Source: Petrolisthes cinctipes (lineage: Eukaryota > Arthropoda > Malacostraca > Decapoda > Porcellanidae). Taken from it: a stretch of DNA of 64,000 bases. The DNA is taken from NCBI GenBank assembly GCA_033782935.1, contig JAWQEG010002503.1, forward strand, positions 1 to 64,000, written 5' to 3'. The position numbers and the translations under genes are program-made. This document shows, in pieces, positions 33,012-46,780 of this stretch; the first letter of the stretch is position 1; each line of letters opens with the position of its first letter. The notes under the pieces are model-generated. The model was not told the DNA's origin, did no database searches, and saw only the letters and a program-made list of their open reading frames with translations.

Positions 33012-33889
33012 AAGTAAGTAACCTATAACAATAAGTACTGTAAATCCTAGAATCACATACTAGCCCTTCCCTTACTCACAAAAAGTTGTCAATTTGCTGA
33101 CACGTATGAGAAGGCTAAACTTAATGTATAAATGCCTAGAAACATTTAGGAATTTGTTAGACAGTCCATGTGATTTAGCTGAATGAATGATCCCCCCCCC
33201 CTTCCTACCCCCGAGTAAGTTATTCAATTGATGGTACTCGTATTCCCATTAAAGCCACAAATGTAAATTAAATTTGTATATTACAAGGAAAAGCCATTAT
33301 ACAATACAATGTGGAAAAGTGTAAGTGGATGGGTTGCCTGGTTGGCCAACTCACATTGTAACTTGTGTTTATTATTGTTTACAACAATCAGCTGATCAAG
33401 CCCACGATGGTGGATTCTTGCTTGTGATAATTTAGGTTTCCTTCGGGACCTTCCACTTTGAAAATTATTATTACTTCCCCCAATTCAAGGGATGAAATGC
33501 TGGTGTTTGTGTATATTACTTAACAACTTAGGCCCAAACATTATTTAGAGAGCATAGAGAAAGGGTGACCCCAGAGGAAAAGGCGGCTCTGCTAACTGGC
33601 GCAGTTCTCTCCATTCCTTATAAGTGGAGTTGTTAATATTCCCAGAACACAGTTCATGGGAGCTGAATTGATAGTGTAGTATTAAGCATACTGGCATATG
33701 AAGTGTAAAGTACTGTATCCAGGCTACTGGTATTCATATTTTCACACAGACACGTACAGTAGGTTAAGGTTAGGATGCCAAGGTTAGGCCCAAAGGAAAC
33801 CCCGGTCTAGGTTGGTTAGTCTAATTAAAAAAAGTCATGGGTAGGTTAGGGAGTAAATCGGTATTTATCTAGTATACTGTCGTTTTGTA
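33012..33889. other. Spacer between repeat copies
   Basis: No gene recognised. A run of C lies at 33191-33200. Confidence 0.5.
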
Positions 33890-34075
33890 GCAGTGTTGCC
33901 AGATCCGGCTAGAACCCAGTATTTTGCCCCGGTCAGGTCCTGGTACTTTACCATGGTTAGGTCCCGGTAGTCTGCTGCGGTCTAGGTTAGGTAAGGTCAG
34001 GTCAGGCTAATTCCAAAATGCCCTTTTTGAGTATCTTGGAAATGGGGCATTGCCAAAGAACATGCCATAGAAGAA
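33890..34075 (+). repeat. CAGTGTTGCCAGATCCGG repeat, copy 2
   Basis: Same order of sub-motifs as copy 1 with one fewer CCTGGTAGTTTGC unit and an added CCCTTTTTGAGTA before CTTGGAAATGGGGCATT. Confidence 0.88.
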
Positions 34076-34100
34076 AAGTGGGTATTTATTGAAAGAATTA

Positions 34101-34240
34101 CAGTGTTGCCAGATCCGGCTAGGTCCCAGTATTTTGCCCCGGACATTTCCCGGTAGTTTGTCCAGGTTAGGTCCCGGTAGTCTTATGTGGTCTAGGTTAG
34201 GTAAGGCCAGGTCAGGCTAGGCTAATTTCAAAATGCCCCA
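34101..34240 (+). repeat. CAGTGTTGCCAGATCCGG repeat, copy 3
   Basis: Shortest copy, ending after CTAATTTCAAAATGCCCC; same left end and GGTTAGGTCCCGGTAGTCT core. Confidence 0.87.
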
Positions 34241-34849
34241 CTATTTGCCACTTCTGTGTTTGCCTTTGCTGTTCTGTAAAGGCAATATACCGTGAATATT
34301 TTGGTACGCCTACCACTACTCAATTTAGTGTCATAAATTTTAGTAAGGTAATTTTAATAATATTTAGACTAGTTTTTGGATGTAATTTTATTTTGTGATT
34401 CACTTATTTGTTCTGGTAATTTGCCTTACTTCTGATGTTGTGTTCTTACAGGATTATCTGAAGAGGAGGAAAGAAACCCATGCTGGTCCTGGAAGATCAT
34501 AGAACAAAGGAGGTAATGCAAGCACAAAGGCAATAGAGGGAAGTTAGGGCAGACACTAGTGACTAAACCGAAGAATAATCAAGACAGTAGTTTAACAACT
34601 AAACTAATGTCTTTGATATGCTAGAGTATCTGCTATTTATTATTATTTCTTAGTCTGATTTGCATAAAGTTTGCTCTTAGTATTTTTAATACTACACTCT
34701 TTGGTGTAGTGTAGTTTCTTCTCTTCCTGCTAGTAGTTTCCTCTTACTTGTATTTACATCACATTTGTGTATGGTATCGTGTACTGGGTGTTGTTTTGAT
34801 GTGCCATGTAGTGCAGTGGGTGGTGTGGGTTTGTGGAGGCTGCAGCAAT

Positions 34850-35600
34850 TGTTTGTAAGTGTTCAGCATTTCAATTGGTGAGAAGGGTGACAGTTGACTT
34901 GGGTTCTATTTTAAGTCTGTTTGTGGTGAACCGGACATTAAGTGTGTTGAGGTAGGGTTGAAGGATGTGAGTGGTTGTGTCTGCATATCTGTGTGTACAT
35001 TTGAGTGTTATGTTGTCTGCTTAGGAGGCTCCATGTATTTATGGTGCCTGGGGTGTTGGTAGGTCATGCATGTATAAATTGAAAAGAGTAGGTGACAGTG
35101 CAGATCCTTGGGAGACACCGTTGGTGATGTTAGACGATTGACCGGGAAGTGTTGGCTAGCCATTTGTGCTGTATATTTTGTTAGTGAGGTTGTGGAGGAA
35201 GATCGCATCAAATAATTTGCTGATGTCCAGTGTTATGAGGAGTGTTCTGTGTGGGGGTCTATTTTGAGTTGATGCCATCATAGATTCTTTGTGTGAGGTC
35301 AGTGAGCAGAGTGGTCTGAAACCATGTTGTGAAGATGCAAGGGAAATGTGTGGTGTTATTAGGCTAATGATGAGGGTAGTGTGGGATCTTTGTTGGGTTT
35401 AGGGATAGGGATGATATTTCCATGCTTCTAGATGCTGGGTACTGTGTTGTGTGATTGGCTGTAGTATGCAATATTAGTAAGTGCTTGTATGTCTTGTGGT
35501 CCAAGGTGTTTAAAGTGTATGTTACCGATGTTCTATGTTGCGAGTTGACGACGATGTAGAGGGTATTTTCTTGACGTGTCGGCGTAGCCAAGATACTTGA
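34850..35600 (-). pseudogene. Decayed LINE reverse transcriptase fragment
   Basis: The minus strand, across several frames, encodes IPKPNKDPTLPSS, then SQHGFRPLCSLT, LLITLDISKLFDAIFLHNLT (palm motif A region), and later HRYADTTTHILQPYLNTLNV and RFTTNRLKIEPKSTVTLLTN. Stops and frameshifts are frequent, and the YADD box is damaged (ADNIT in its place). Non-LTR, CR1/Jockey-like, clearly dead. Confidence 0.85.
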
Positions 35601-37895
35601 CGAACAGCTGGACCCATCATATCACCTCTGAAAAACCCCAGACGTTTCTTGTGGACTCAAACCAGGGCCCATAGCTTCCTTCCTTCTCCAGAGCAATGTT
35701 TTCATTTCTGCTGTCCCCTTGGGAAACCTGGGTCTAGTCAATAAGGCTCCTTTGGGAAATGGCAAAGTGTACCTCCCCCATAGGCCTCACACCAAGGGAA
35801 AAGGGGTGTCGCACATCCCAAAGATGGCACCACACGCACAATTTACACTGAATGGCTCACCCACCCACAGATTTGTGTGGGTGTGGTACAGTCTTTAGGA
35901 GAGCAGAGCCCCATGCCAATACACGTGTTTGAACAAAGATGAACCACCCAATCCAAAAGGAGTGGGAGTCTGTACTGGTGCTTCAGACCATTTTCATTAG
36001 CTGCAAGACACCCACCTGCAATGAAAAATATATAATCAATAGCCTTCAACCACCAAAAGTATATTATTTAATTTTCCCCCATTCAGGTTTCAATTACTTT
36101 GTTTATTCTCCATTCCCATACTTGATGGCCGTAATACTGTTGATCAAGATTACCTTTTATTTCTCTTTTTACATTTCTAATTAACGATTAAATCCATTTC
36201 TATTCCCAGCATGGATTACATAAACAATATTCTACTTACCAGACAAACGAATCGTCAGTTCAACCAACAGCTACTGCAGGGCTGCAAACTCTCAATCTAG
36301 GCCTGGCAACACCAGTACTTCATGGAGACTACTGCCCAGTGCCAACACCCACATACTCCAGGAAGCTGTCACTGGCCTGAAAATCATCCATAATACCAAT
36401 ACCTGACTAAATTAATGACTTAAATAAAGAGTTACCAATTCCAAACTATATTGGAGACTATTGACTTTACTTATAAGTACAGGATTCTGTCTATAGATTC
36501 TATACAGTAGTACTGTATTATTCTTGGGATTTTTATTCTACATACCCTCCATTAGGTTAAATTCATATTTATGAAGTCAATGCACTACCAACAGCAAAAC
36601 TATTGTTCCTTTCACTCCACAGAATATGAAAGTAGTCTTGTGAATCCAAAGCAACAATAAGTACAACTAATTCCTTTTAAAAATCAGTTGCAATTCCAAA
36701 TGAACATAATCCCAACTAATAGTTCTATATTAAAAAGACCATCCCATGTGTTCATTACTTTAAGTACTTACCATACATTATAATTCCATTTCCAAATGTC
36801 ACTGACAATTTTAACAACACAACATAGCATCTTTTATATTTTGGTTATATCTGATACTCTTCTTTTAGTTATTTAACACCAAGAAATAACAGATTATTTC
36901 ACTGAAAAGGATTGTATTCAACATACCTGTATATTTTACATTTAAAGACTGCATAACATTACATGTGCATGATTGCTGCATAACTCTCCAACTTCTTTTG
37001 TGTGCATTCACCTTATACCACTACGAGACCTGTATCACAAAGAAAAAATATATTAATATTTAATTTTTTTGCCAGTATTTATTTCTATCCACATTTGCTT
37101 ACATGTGTTCTAAAATGAAAAAAATTAAATATAAGAAATAAAATACTGGGAGATAATAAAGTTCATACAGCTGTTGCTTCATCACGTCAAAGAGGAATGT
37201 GAGGTTTACTCCATGTCAAGTATTTGAGAAGTCCACAGTTATCAGGGCCAGCCAAGCCTTCAGAAACAAGCGGGATATCATACTGTAGATTCGTTATTAT
37301 ACTCTATGTGCTGGAATACACACGAGTTATTTTTGTTTGTCTAAATGACAAAGGAGATCGCAGCAGTCCCACACCATATGTGGATAGGTATTCAATTGTA
37401 TTATTTTATCATAATAATTAGGGGCAAGTAGCAAAAATTCCCGTGGTGCCCCTGTTTATCTTCGGAGATCAATTGTTACACAAAGCCGTTCTTATACCAG
37501 TCAATGACACTGCCCTAAAGTGGATACATGGTTATGGAGCGACAACATAATTTATGATGATGATTATAATAACTACAATAACAAAGTAGAACTAAACTAT
37601 TTTTAAGTTTGTCAAAATAATAAAGCACATATTTAAGCAGACAGAATGTGGAGATTGAGAACTATACCTTCCACTTATCCCCCTTTTCGACTCTCCCTCC
37701 CACCAGTGAATGCTTCAAATGGAGCTCACAACTCATGGTTCGGGAATACTATCTTGGATAGAGTTGACAACACTGTGGTGGCTACAGTCCGTTTACCTAC
37801 CCTCTCTCTGACCCCGACTTCCACTGAGGGGGTACAGAAACTTTGGTGCGTGGCTGTACTAATAATACACAGGGTTGTGCTATCTTCTTCTTTCT
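35601..37895. other. Intergenic DNA, no gene recognised
   Basis: Mostly AT-rich. A more GC-balanced patch at 35610-35930 (CCCAGACGTTTCTTG onward) is probably an old repeat that I cannot name. Upstream exons of ECHDC1 could lie here, but none can be supported. Confidence 0.4.
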
Positions 37896-38110
37896 CTCGT
37901 CATTATTATCCCGCTTCTATGCGGGGTCGACGTTTTTAACAAGCCGCCGCCAACCAGCACGGTTCAGAACTTCGTCTCCCATCAATCCCTTCTCTCTCAG
38001 ATCGTCTCTCACGCTGTCCATCCATCTTCGCTTTGGTCTCCCCCTACTTCTTCTACCCTGCACTTCCATTTCCATCACCCTTCTCCCCACATAATCCTCT
38101 TCCCTCCTAA
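37896..38110 (-). pseudogene. RTE-like LINE 3' end fragment
   Basis: The minus strand encodes RRWMDSVRDDLREKGLMGDE and then LNRAGWRRLVKNVDPA followed by a stop, preceded by a basic GRRSRG-type stretch. This is the standard C-terminus of many animal RTE-related reverse transcriptases (RGRPKxRWxDxVxxDL, WRRL). A short AT-rich (GATAATAATGA) tail follows. Only the last 60 or so codons remain. Confidence 0.8.
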
Positions 38111-38885
38111 GGTTGTGCTATCTATTACACTAATATTTTTGGGCTCACATCGCACTGATAACTGAAGTAAACTATTATTGTTTCAAAATTTCAAACCGTA
38201 AAATCGTAAATAATAGAGGTGAGATTATGATGATGACAGTACGGGCATTACCAGTGACCAACCACCATTATGATCAACCCGCTTTATTATTGTCATTATT
38301 AATCCACTTATCTATTGAACCATTTAGAGCAGAAACTGGAAGTTCCACAATTAAAAGTGTAAACAAAAATTAAAAAGTTTTACACTAATAACTTAGCATT
38401 AATACGCGTTACCTTATACAAACATCATAAAACCAGCAAGACAAACCAAGACAAATAAGACTTATTGGTCTTGAGACAAACTGTCAATAGTTCAATTTTC
38501 TTACCAGTGGCCACGTTTCTTCACTCCCGTTGTTGATCGCCAACTGACATTCCACATTTTCCCGTTCTGTGTTATCGTTTTGTACAGTGTGGGCGGGCTG
38601 AATCTTGTTCGACACTCGGGCCGAACTTTAAAACTAACCACGTCTGTTTCGAAAATGTGTTTTAAACCCCACCTTCCAAGGGGGCATGGCTAGACTAAAA
38701 TGTATCACAGCAGAACGGGAACATGCAACCGGTCCTTCCTCGATAATTCTGTTTCCGCCATTTTCCACACACTGCCAAATCAATTGCCAATGATCAGCGT
38801 TGTAATTGGTTCACTGGTATGTCAGAGAATTCCAAACGATAAGAAGACCTTATTATGACTCATGGCTGTATTTATAGTTGTATTA

Positions 38886-39006
38886 ATGAGGAAATCTGCT
38901 GATTCCTCCATACTGCCAGGAAACACACGATCTCCTTAATCAATATACGAGTCAGGGATCTCTTTTGTAGTGTAGTTTGGAGGATTACAGACCTTCCAAT
39001 TCACCA
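38886..39006. repeat. GGAATCAG-type hairpin repeat, copy 5 (worn)
   Basis: Arms AATCTGCTGATTCCTCCATA with CTGCCAGGAAACA, and TTTTGTAGTGTAGTTTGGAG with GATTACAGACCTTCCAATTC. It is more diverged than the other copies. Confidence 0.7.
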
Positions 39007-39363
39007 ACACAAAAAAACCTTATGCTTCACAAACCTGGGTAAACGTGCTGAACCCTCCTAAATCTTCACCAGGTACACAATACTTATAAATCAAGCAAAG
39101 AAACAAATCCAGTAGTGAGTGTACATATCATAAACTTACAGCTAGCCCACCACACCACATAACAACCCTGCCTACCTGTACCGGCCTCACCCCTACACCT
39201 AGTTCAGATTCCAGTGGTTTGATTTGGTCTGTAAGCACACTAACGAAAGATGAACTGTGTAAAATGACATGTGTGAATTATTTTATTAATTTGAGGACTC
39301 CTTTATCAAAACTACCTGACAGATTTTGTGGATATGGATACCGAGTTTGCTGGACATAATTAA

Positions 39364-39508
39364 TAAGACTGACAAGTGTGGTTGGTTGGGGAGGATCATA
39401 ACAAACCAAAGCCACTGTGGAATCGACCCTAAGACTGACAAGACAGTGTGGTTGGTTAGGGACTAGGGAGGATCATAACAAACCAAAGCCACTGTGCAAT
39501 CGGCCCTT
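39364..39508. repeat. Direct duplication of ~70 bp
   Basis: AAGACTGACAAG, GTGTGGTTGGTT and GGAGGATCATAACAAACCAA with AGCCACTGTG occur at about 39364-39430 and again at 39432-39508, the second ending CAATCGGCCC against GAATCGACCC. Confidence 0.82.
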
Positions 39509-39984
39509 ATAAAAAAATAAATAAAAAAAATAGTCACCTACACGTGTACACAGTTGCTCTCTGGTCCCTACATGTATACACTGTTACTCTCTGGTCTCTA
39601 CACGTCACACATCCATAACGGAGGGGTTCACTTCATACGTTACACAAAGGATAATACGGAGAAGGTACAGAGAGAGGAACTGTCACTTACCAGGCTTACC
39701 TCTTGACGTGTGAAAACTGGACCAAGCGCCATCTTGACTCGCCTTCTAGTACAGGTGTTACCAGATTATCGGGACTAATGGAAACTCGTGGTTACAACAG
39801 AGATATATTTATATCAATTGGTATTTATTCACCGTTATATCAAACCCTTTTGTGTATATATAATGAATGTTAAAACCAGTCTTAATGGTGGAATAACGAG
39901 TAATAAATACTTTAGGTAAACATTCCGCTTTGGTAATACTGGCCGTCGTTGAGCATCACCGTTGTTTTATTCGACCATCTTCTA

Positions 39985-40524
39985 CAGGGTGGGGCAAATC
40001 AAATGCCCGAGTTTTGAAAGGCTATTAGGAAAAGTAAAACAATACTTACAGAATTATTTGTTGTTTTATTCGAATCAGTATACAATGCCGTTTGTGTGAT
40101 CACTTTTTGAAGATGGCATCAGGAAGATGGTGGCCATCTGTAGCGATGCCCTGTTGAAGGCCATGTCTGAAGTTTTCGGCTGCTCTTCGGCACATCTCAA
40201 GGGGTATTGCAGCGATTTCCTCCCGAATTCGCATCTTCAATTCTTCCAAATTGTGTGGCCGACTTCTGAACAATTTGGAAGAATTGAAGATGCGAATTCG
40301 GGAGGAAATCGCTGCAATTCCCCTTGAGATGTGCCGAAGAGCAGCCGAAAACTTCAGACATGGCCTTCAACAGGGTATCGCTACAGATGGCCACCATCTT
40401 CAAAAGTGATCACACAAACGGCATTGTATACTGATTTGAATAAAACAACAAATAATTCTGTAAGTATTGTTTTACTTTTCCTAATAGCCTTTCAAAACTC
40501 GGGCATTTGATTTGCCCCACCCTG
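39985..40524. mobile_element. 540-bp giant hairpin made of two transposase 3' ends
   Basis: A near-perfect inverted repeat with arms of about 255-265 bp, ends CAGGGTGGGGCAAATCAAAT and its complement, flanked by TA on both sides. Each arm encodes, reading inward to outward, the C-terminal end of a Tc1/mariner-type transposase: NLEELKMRIREEIAAIP, CRRAAENFRHGLQQ and a final GHHLQ. So both halves are the same transposon end joined tail to tail; the catalytic DDE part is missing. Confidence 0.92.
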
Positions 40525-43500
40525 TATTTCGCCTAAATGCATCTTAACTTCTCTATGTGAATTTCACTATTAATATTTGTAATAAAAATTACTCATTATA
40601 GAATTGCAAAAATGCACTGCGTATTTTGAATGTTATTTTTATTGACTGACACGAAAAACAATGATGTTTACATTGTCAATTCAATTTGTATTAAATAAAC
40701 TTAACAATTACCCATACCTTTACACTATACTGACCGTGAGGGTCCTGCCGCGCGGTGCAATAACCTGCACTGGGCTGTATCATAATGACTGGGAAGTGGG
40801 AAATTTTAATTATTAACGGGGTCATGCTATGATTGGGAATGGGTTGGCGACCTTCCATATAAGTTCCATAGTACTTGCACGATCTGGTTAAAGGAAGACC
40901 AATGTTAGTCCCTACACCCCTTAATGGGATATGAATGTTAACTTTCCTTGGAGAAGTATGTCTGTGGACAGGAGAAAACAAAACATCTTTTCGCTCTTTT
41001 ATTGTACGGTATACAAAACATATCATCTTTGAAACCCTCTGAATGACACGAGGTACTGCCTACTGAGAGCCGGAGAGGGGCTTGGGGGGGTCTAGAGGGA
41101 ATAACAAAATTACTATACAATCCTAACTCATATGTTTAAATTTCCATGAACTTCGAAGTTCCCCCTTTGCCAATTCTGAATGGTTTTAGACTTATTACTG
41201 TCCTTTAATTGGTGAAAAGTAAATTCATTACCAAGAAAAAAATACTGTAGAAAATAATGTAAAGACTGGTACCCTGTATGTTTTATACATTTTGTGAAAA
41301 CCATAACAAGTAACTTTATTTTTCACAAAGCTTACTATGAAATACTTTCTAAAGGCTGCATTGCAAGTACCAGAATACTGGCTTTCCCTAAAAGGTTATA
41401 ATTGAAATAACACTACAAAAAACATAAATTATTTTCAACTGTGACCTGAGAGTAGAGTGGAGTCATCCGCCACATCTTGTCTCCTTATATCCCTGGCCCT
41501 CCCGACTCCTCCCTTGCCCCCACTGATGCATGTCCTCCATGGGATAAACATAATGATCTTGGCCTGTCACATGAACATAAGCACAGCTGAGGCGAGGCTG
41601 CAGCTGAAAGAAAGTATAGTTTCCTACATTTATGCCTGGTACAGTCAGCATTGTCAGTCCTCTTCTCCTGTACCAGTTATAAATGCTGCCAATTGTATAT
41701 GGTTGCAAAAGTATAAATTTTATATGATTAAAAACAGAGTATGAGGGATGAACCATTATCAAAGGAGCAAACTCACAGTATAATAATAAATGAAACACTG
41801 GCAAAGATATGAACCACCAGCAGTGGAAGAGAAATGAACCGTATTACAACCTAGGAGTGTTTACAAGATGGATCAGACTGCAATGATGGTGAGGTGAGGT
41901 TATACATAATAATGGCCTACTGGCTGATTTGTTCATGATTCAAGGCAACAGGGCATTTCTCAACAATTGTTAACTCAATTACATTAAGTTCCTTCCATTG
42001 CCAACTTGAGATGCTGGAATGTTTCTGTCTCTTGGCCAGATTAGTAACATTATATTTTGGTTGGTTACAAAGTCTTCTGATGGGAAAGAAAAATTAATGT
42101 CACCAATCTGTCCAGGGTAGATTAAATAAAAAAATGAATAAACTTTGCTTAAAAATCCAGAGACAGAGTCTTTGATATAGGGCCAAAATTTACAGCATTA
42201 TTTATTTTGCATTCCAAAATATTTTTCCAACCAAAAGCAATGTTTCCAAGTCTTAATTATAACTTAATTTTTACAACTGGGCCGCATGTCCCATGAAGCA
42301 GCAGCTGATCCATGGACATGACGACTTCAACAGAGTAATGAGTATTAAGAAACAATGAAAGGGGTGAGGTGGGTATACAGGATAAGAGTACACAGTGGCG
42401 CTCTGTACTAACCAAACAGGAGACACAGCTACATCTACCACAATATGCACTAGCTGGCCTGACACTAACACAAATGACATAATCACTCAACATAGACACT
42501 GAACATTGGCCGTGGAGACAGGAGGATGGGGGAAGTGGGTTATCTTTTAATCACCCTGAAGGGGCAATCAGTTAAAGAACACAAATGAGGTTATACATGT
42601 TTGGGGAGAACAGGGTATGGTGGAGGGTCCAGCAAATTTTTTTTTTTTTTTACCGACCACTCACGTTTTACGAAAATATACAGCACTGTCCCTACACAAA
42701 TAAATTACAAATGTTGAGTATACATGACTTAACATTACCATATGGAAAGCAACTTGTGACTGTCAGTTGGGAGGGAAGGTCTTCTCGTCCAGGAATTTAT
42801 ATATACTTTTGTACCGGCAAGTCACTCGTAAAGGGTACCAAACAGTGCGAGAAAAAACACACGCACACGCACACATGGAAAAGAATCTCCAAACAAACGG
42901 AGCCTTTAATTATCATCACACGTGTTAAGTTGGCAAGCTGCTGTCATCGACCTAAACATATTTATATTCAGTTCGAAGAGTAGGCACACAGAAACACATA
43001 AAATCTCTTGGTCCACATCAGACCCTCTCAATTCGAGAAACTACATCTCGCAGCCTCGGACAAACCTACGACATTATCACATTCAACATTAAGTAGTTCC
43101 CCGTAAGTGTCGATCATCATTGTAAGGCTATTGTGGCCAGATGATGTTGGGTCCTCCAAATACAAGTACAAGGACACCACCATGCATGACAATACTGATA
43201 ACTCCAGTGTACATTAGAGGCCAGGCACCATGAGAACATTTTGAGTATCAATGCAAAGTCTGATCAGGGGTTACAATGATGATCAATCACCAAAGACACT
43301 AGTTACCCCGGAAATGTTTGGTGAAATGAGATAAGGACTGGCTTGTCACTGGCCTGTCCTTCATATATTCACCAAAAATTAATGTTACAGCAAACTTCTA
43401 GTCTTAGAAACAAACCAGTCATTGAAAATAAACATATAATACAGAAATCTCTCTCCCTCCCACTTTTTATTAGAATATTACAGTGAAAATAATCTTTATA

Positions 43501-46500
43501 CATCACCTGCTCTACCCTGAAAAATATGATCTAAGGTTTCAGCACACACACGCACACACCGCAGGGGTTATCTGAGGCGAGGGGGAGGCCGGGGGAGACA
43601 AGGGGGTGACCTGGAAGCCAAACGGTGCGACAAAAACACACACAGGAACCTCCCAGATGGGACTTGTCAACAGCGGTGAGGTAGGAGGCCATAAGGTGCC
43701 TGGGTGATGCACACAGTTGTCACCCATCCTTTCTCACCCGGCCAGCACACTAACTCTCCCTCACCCTTAATACTGTCTAAAGCTTAGGTCTCTTGGGATT
43801 CAGTTCCACGGCCCTTGAATATATTACATCTAGAGTACCGTTTTCTTGTATCATCCTACTGGTATGCTCATAATCTTGGAAAAAGGTTCCAGGCATAAAG
43901 GAAAATGAAGGATTCGTTTAATGAGCACAGCAGGGCATACCGCTGTAAAAATATCTCCCACAAACTCACATACTGGATGGAAACATTGAGCAAAGCAACA
44001 CACAGGAAGAAATTGCCGCTCCTAGCCAGGTGAGAGGGTGATCAGTTAACATTCCCAAGTTGCAATCGCAGGGCATGATTGGCTCGGAGGACTGCCACCA
44101 ATGGCAACAAGAGTGCCAATCACATCAATTTAGCACTTAGTGAGCGGCTTGCCATAACTACCACAAAAGTGAATCTTACCTAATGTTCTTGTATTCAAAC
44201 TTGGCTACACCCTTCCAAATATATAAGATCTATCTCTCTCTAGCAATTAAACTTCAACTTTCACAACACAGATCTCTACAATTTCATATCGACTCTTTCA
44301 GGTCCCAACCTTCATGACTCACAAAAATTCACACACCAATCATCTCACCCTGGCCTTAACTCTGAGTGTCGCAAGGAGCCAACCCCCTCACAGTTGGCCC
44401 AGGAGGGACCCTCTCTCGTGAAACTAACTTACAGAATAAAGGCATGTGCACTCAGGTTCCGCGCACACAAACACACTATAGGTGCACACGTGGACGCCTT
44501 GGCATGAGCGTTTTGAGTTCCTAGTTTTGTCAAAGGAAAGATTCGACTATATACCAGCACCATCCCTTCTGTGTACAGTAAGGTCTTTGTATAAAAATAG
44601 AAATGCACTACATCTTACTCCGTGACCATACAGGACATTGTCTTTCCCTGGTGCCCCCCCTCAAAAAAAACTCACCTGTTTTATTCTAAAACTGCTTTGT
44701 ACCACATTTGAGTTATCCACATGACAGGGAGCTCCAGTGGTACTGGACTCTAGTACAACAACCAACAAGACTCTCGTCATCTGAAATGCATCGAGACTCA
44801 CATATGACAAACTACAACAAACTCTCATCTGAAGAGTGCAGACAACCTTTCATCTGAAAAGCAACAATGAGCTTCCATATGATGAGCAATGACTGACTCT
44901 CTTATTGATGACAGACTCTCACTTAGAGTAAGAATAGATTTCCATGTGACTAACTAAACCCTGTCCATATGTGACCTAAATCCTGTTTTTTGTTTATCTG
45001 GCACGAAGAAATATATATAAGTAAGCTATGCCTGCCATCATAAGGCGCTCAGACCCCGATGGGGAGAAAAAAAAGAGATTGATTTTAAAATAGTTTCTAT
45101 GTATCTGTCGAAATTTCCCTTAAGAAAAATATGATACTGCTTATGACTAGATTTCTTTCAAGTTGGCCTGGCATTCATAATTATTTGTCTTGATAATATG
45201 TACACAGTATATGGTACACATGTATATAAATATCTCTCATTTCCTTTACCTGTTCAGTCTTGTTGTAGAATATTCTAAAAAAAAAAAAGAAGGAAAAAAA
45301 AAATAAGACAGTATTATTGTATATCTACATGGTCTTGAAGACACCCATCAAGTCTTTCAAAGTAGTATTTTCCTCGTGTACTTCTAAAACTCTCGCACAG
45401 TTTAATCTATAATAATACTGACTAGATTTACTGATAGCACAAATAATGGCATTTTTCAGTACCACAACAGTAGACTGCCTTAATATCTTTGTGCCATGCT
45501 GAATGGTCACCATGATGTATTTATATAAAGTCATGTTCACACCAATACTGGGATATATAACTGGGCCACAGTTTCAGCTGTACAGTATTGTTGAGTTAGA
45601 ACCAAGGTGACATTACAGTACCCTAGTTTTCTCCATGATCTGAGATTACTTTAAATATGCCCAACACACATAAAACTATTCCAAGCTTCTGTTTGAAGCT
45701 GTTTTTAACTTACTTTGCAAAGAACACTTGGGCACTGATTAAAGAACATTTACATGTTGCTGAAACATTTCTTAAAAGATCACCAAGCACGGTGTAAGGA
45801 CGCCACATCAGGTCTCTCCACACCAAGATCTAATTTCCTGATTTTAGACACTACAGTAATAGAATGCAAGATTAGTAGGAATTTCACACATACTGTTGTT
45901 GCTAAAAATCCCCTAGGATGATTTTCCAACTGAGTTTAGTAGGCATCTGCAGAACAGAGTAATCCACCAGTTGTTTCCCCTCTATTGTTTCACTGGGTTA
46001 AGCAGAGCTACTTTTTCTTGAATAGTTTCATAAAAGCTGACCAAAATGAGTAGGTGGAAATTTTCCCTTCAGTGGTAAGACCTCTCTCCATGAGCCTTGT
46101 AATTTTTATGCTGTGGCTAGTGAGGCATTAGAGGATGTACCCAAATAACTGTGAGAGGCTGTAAATAATCTTACTTTCACATCAAGAAGTAGAGCATTAA
46201 GAAAGAAAGGAATCGCTTATCTCTGGCTATCTCCTTGTTTTCTAGTCTGACAGGGCACTAATCTCACACTCACATTTCACAATCATAACATAAATTCTGG
46301 ATGATCTTATGCAATTTCATATCGCTTATATTGCATATCATGACTTCAAAATAAATCACTTCCAATGCACCATTCACCAGTGAAATGCCCAAATCAAGTG
46401 ACTTTCTACACAAACTTTTTAGTTTCAAATCACATATGTAAGACACAGGACACAGGGTGTGCTATGTTCTGATTGCAATTCTTCTGGCTGGTCAAGATAT

Positions 46501-46780
46501 TTTCTTTGGACCATTGTACTGTACTAGGTCTGCAGTCATCCCTAGGGTGGTTGGAGTTATCTCATAAACAAATAGGTGCAGTTTTGACATCTTACATCTC
46601 AATAACATGCACCAGTTACAGATAGATTGTATACGAGTCCCACCAAAGAATGCTGGGATCAGGTCTGCAGGTACCTTATCCAATAAAGGATTAGACGTTA
46701 CGACACTGTGTATCCAACTACTCCCATCGGACATCGGACATGCAAGGAATGTCATGTCTTCAGTAATCCCAGAATAAACA
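40525..46780. other. Gene-poor stretch downstream of RFX
   Basis: No coding gene recognised in 6.2 kb; open frames are short and without domains. Notable only for a T run at 42639-42650, A-rich runs near 45277-45303 and a (CA)-rich patch at 43540-43640. The right part probably holds the long 3' UTR of the RFX gene, whose stop is at 46781. Confidence 0.45.

Noticed and set aside
32930..34210. AGGTTAGGTAAGGT stretches as telomeric (TTAGG)n
   Set aside because: They are fixed parts of a dispersed element and never form a regular pentamer array.
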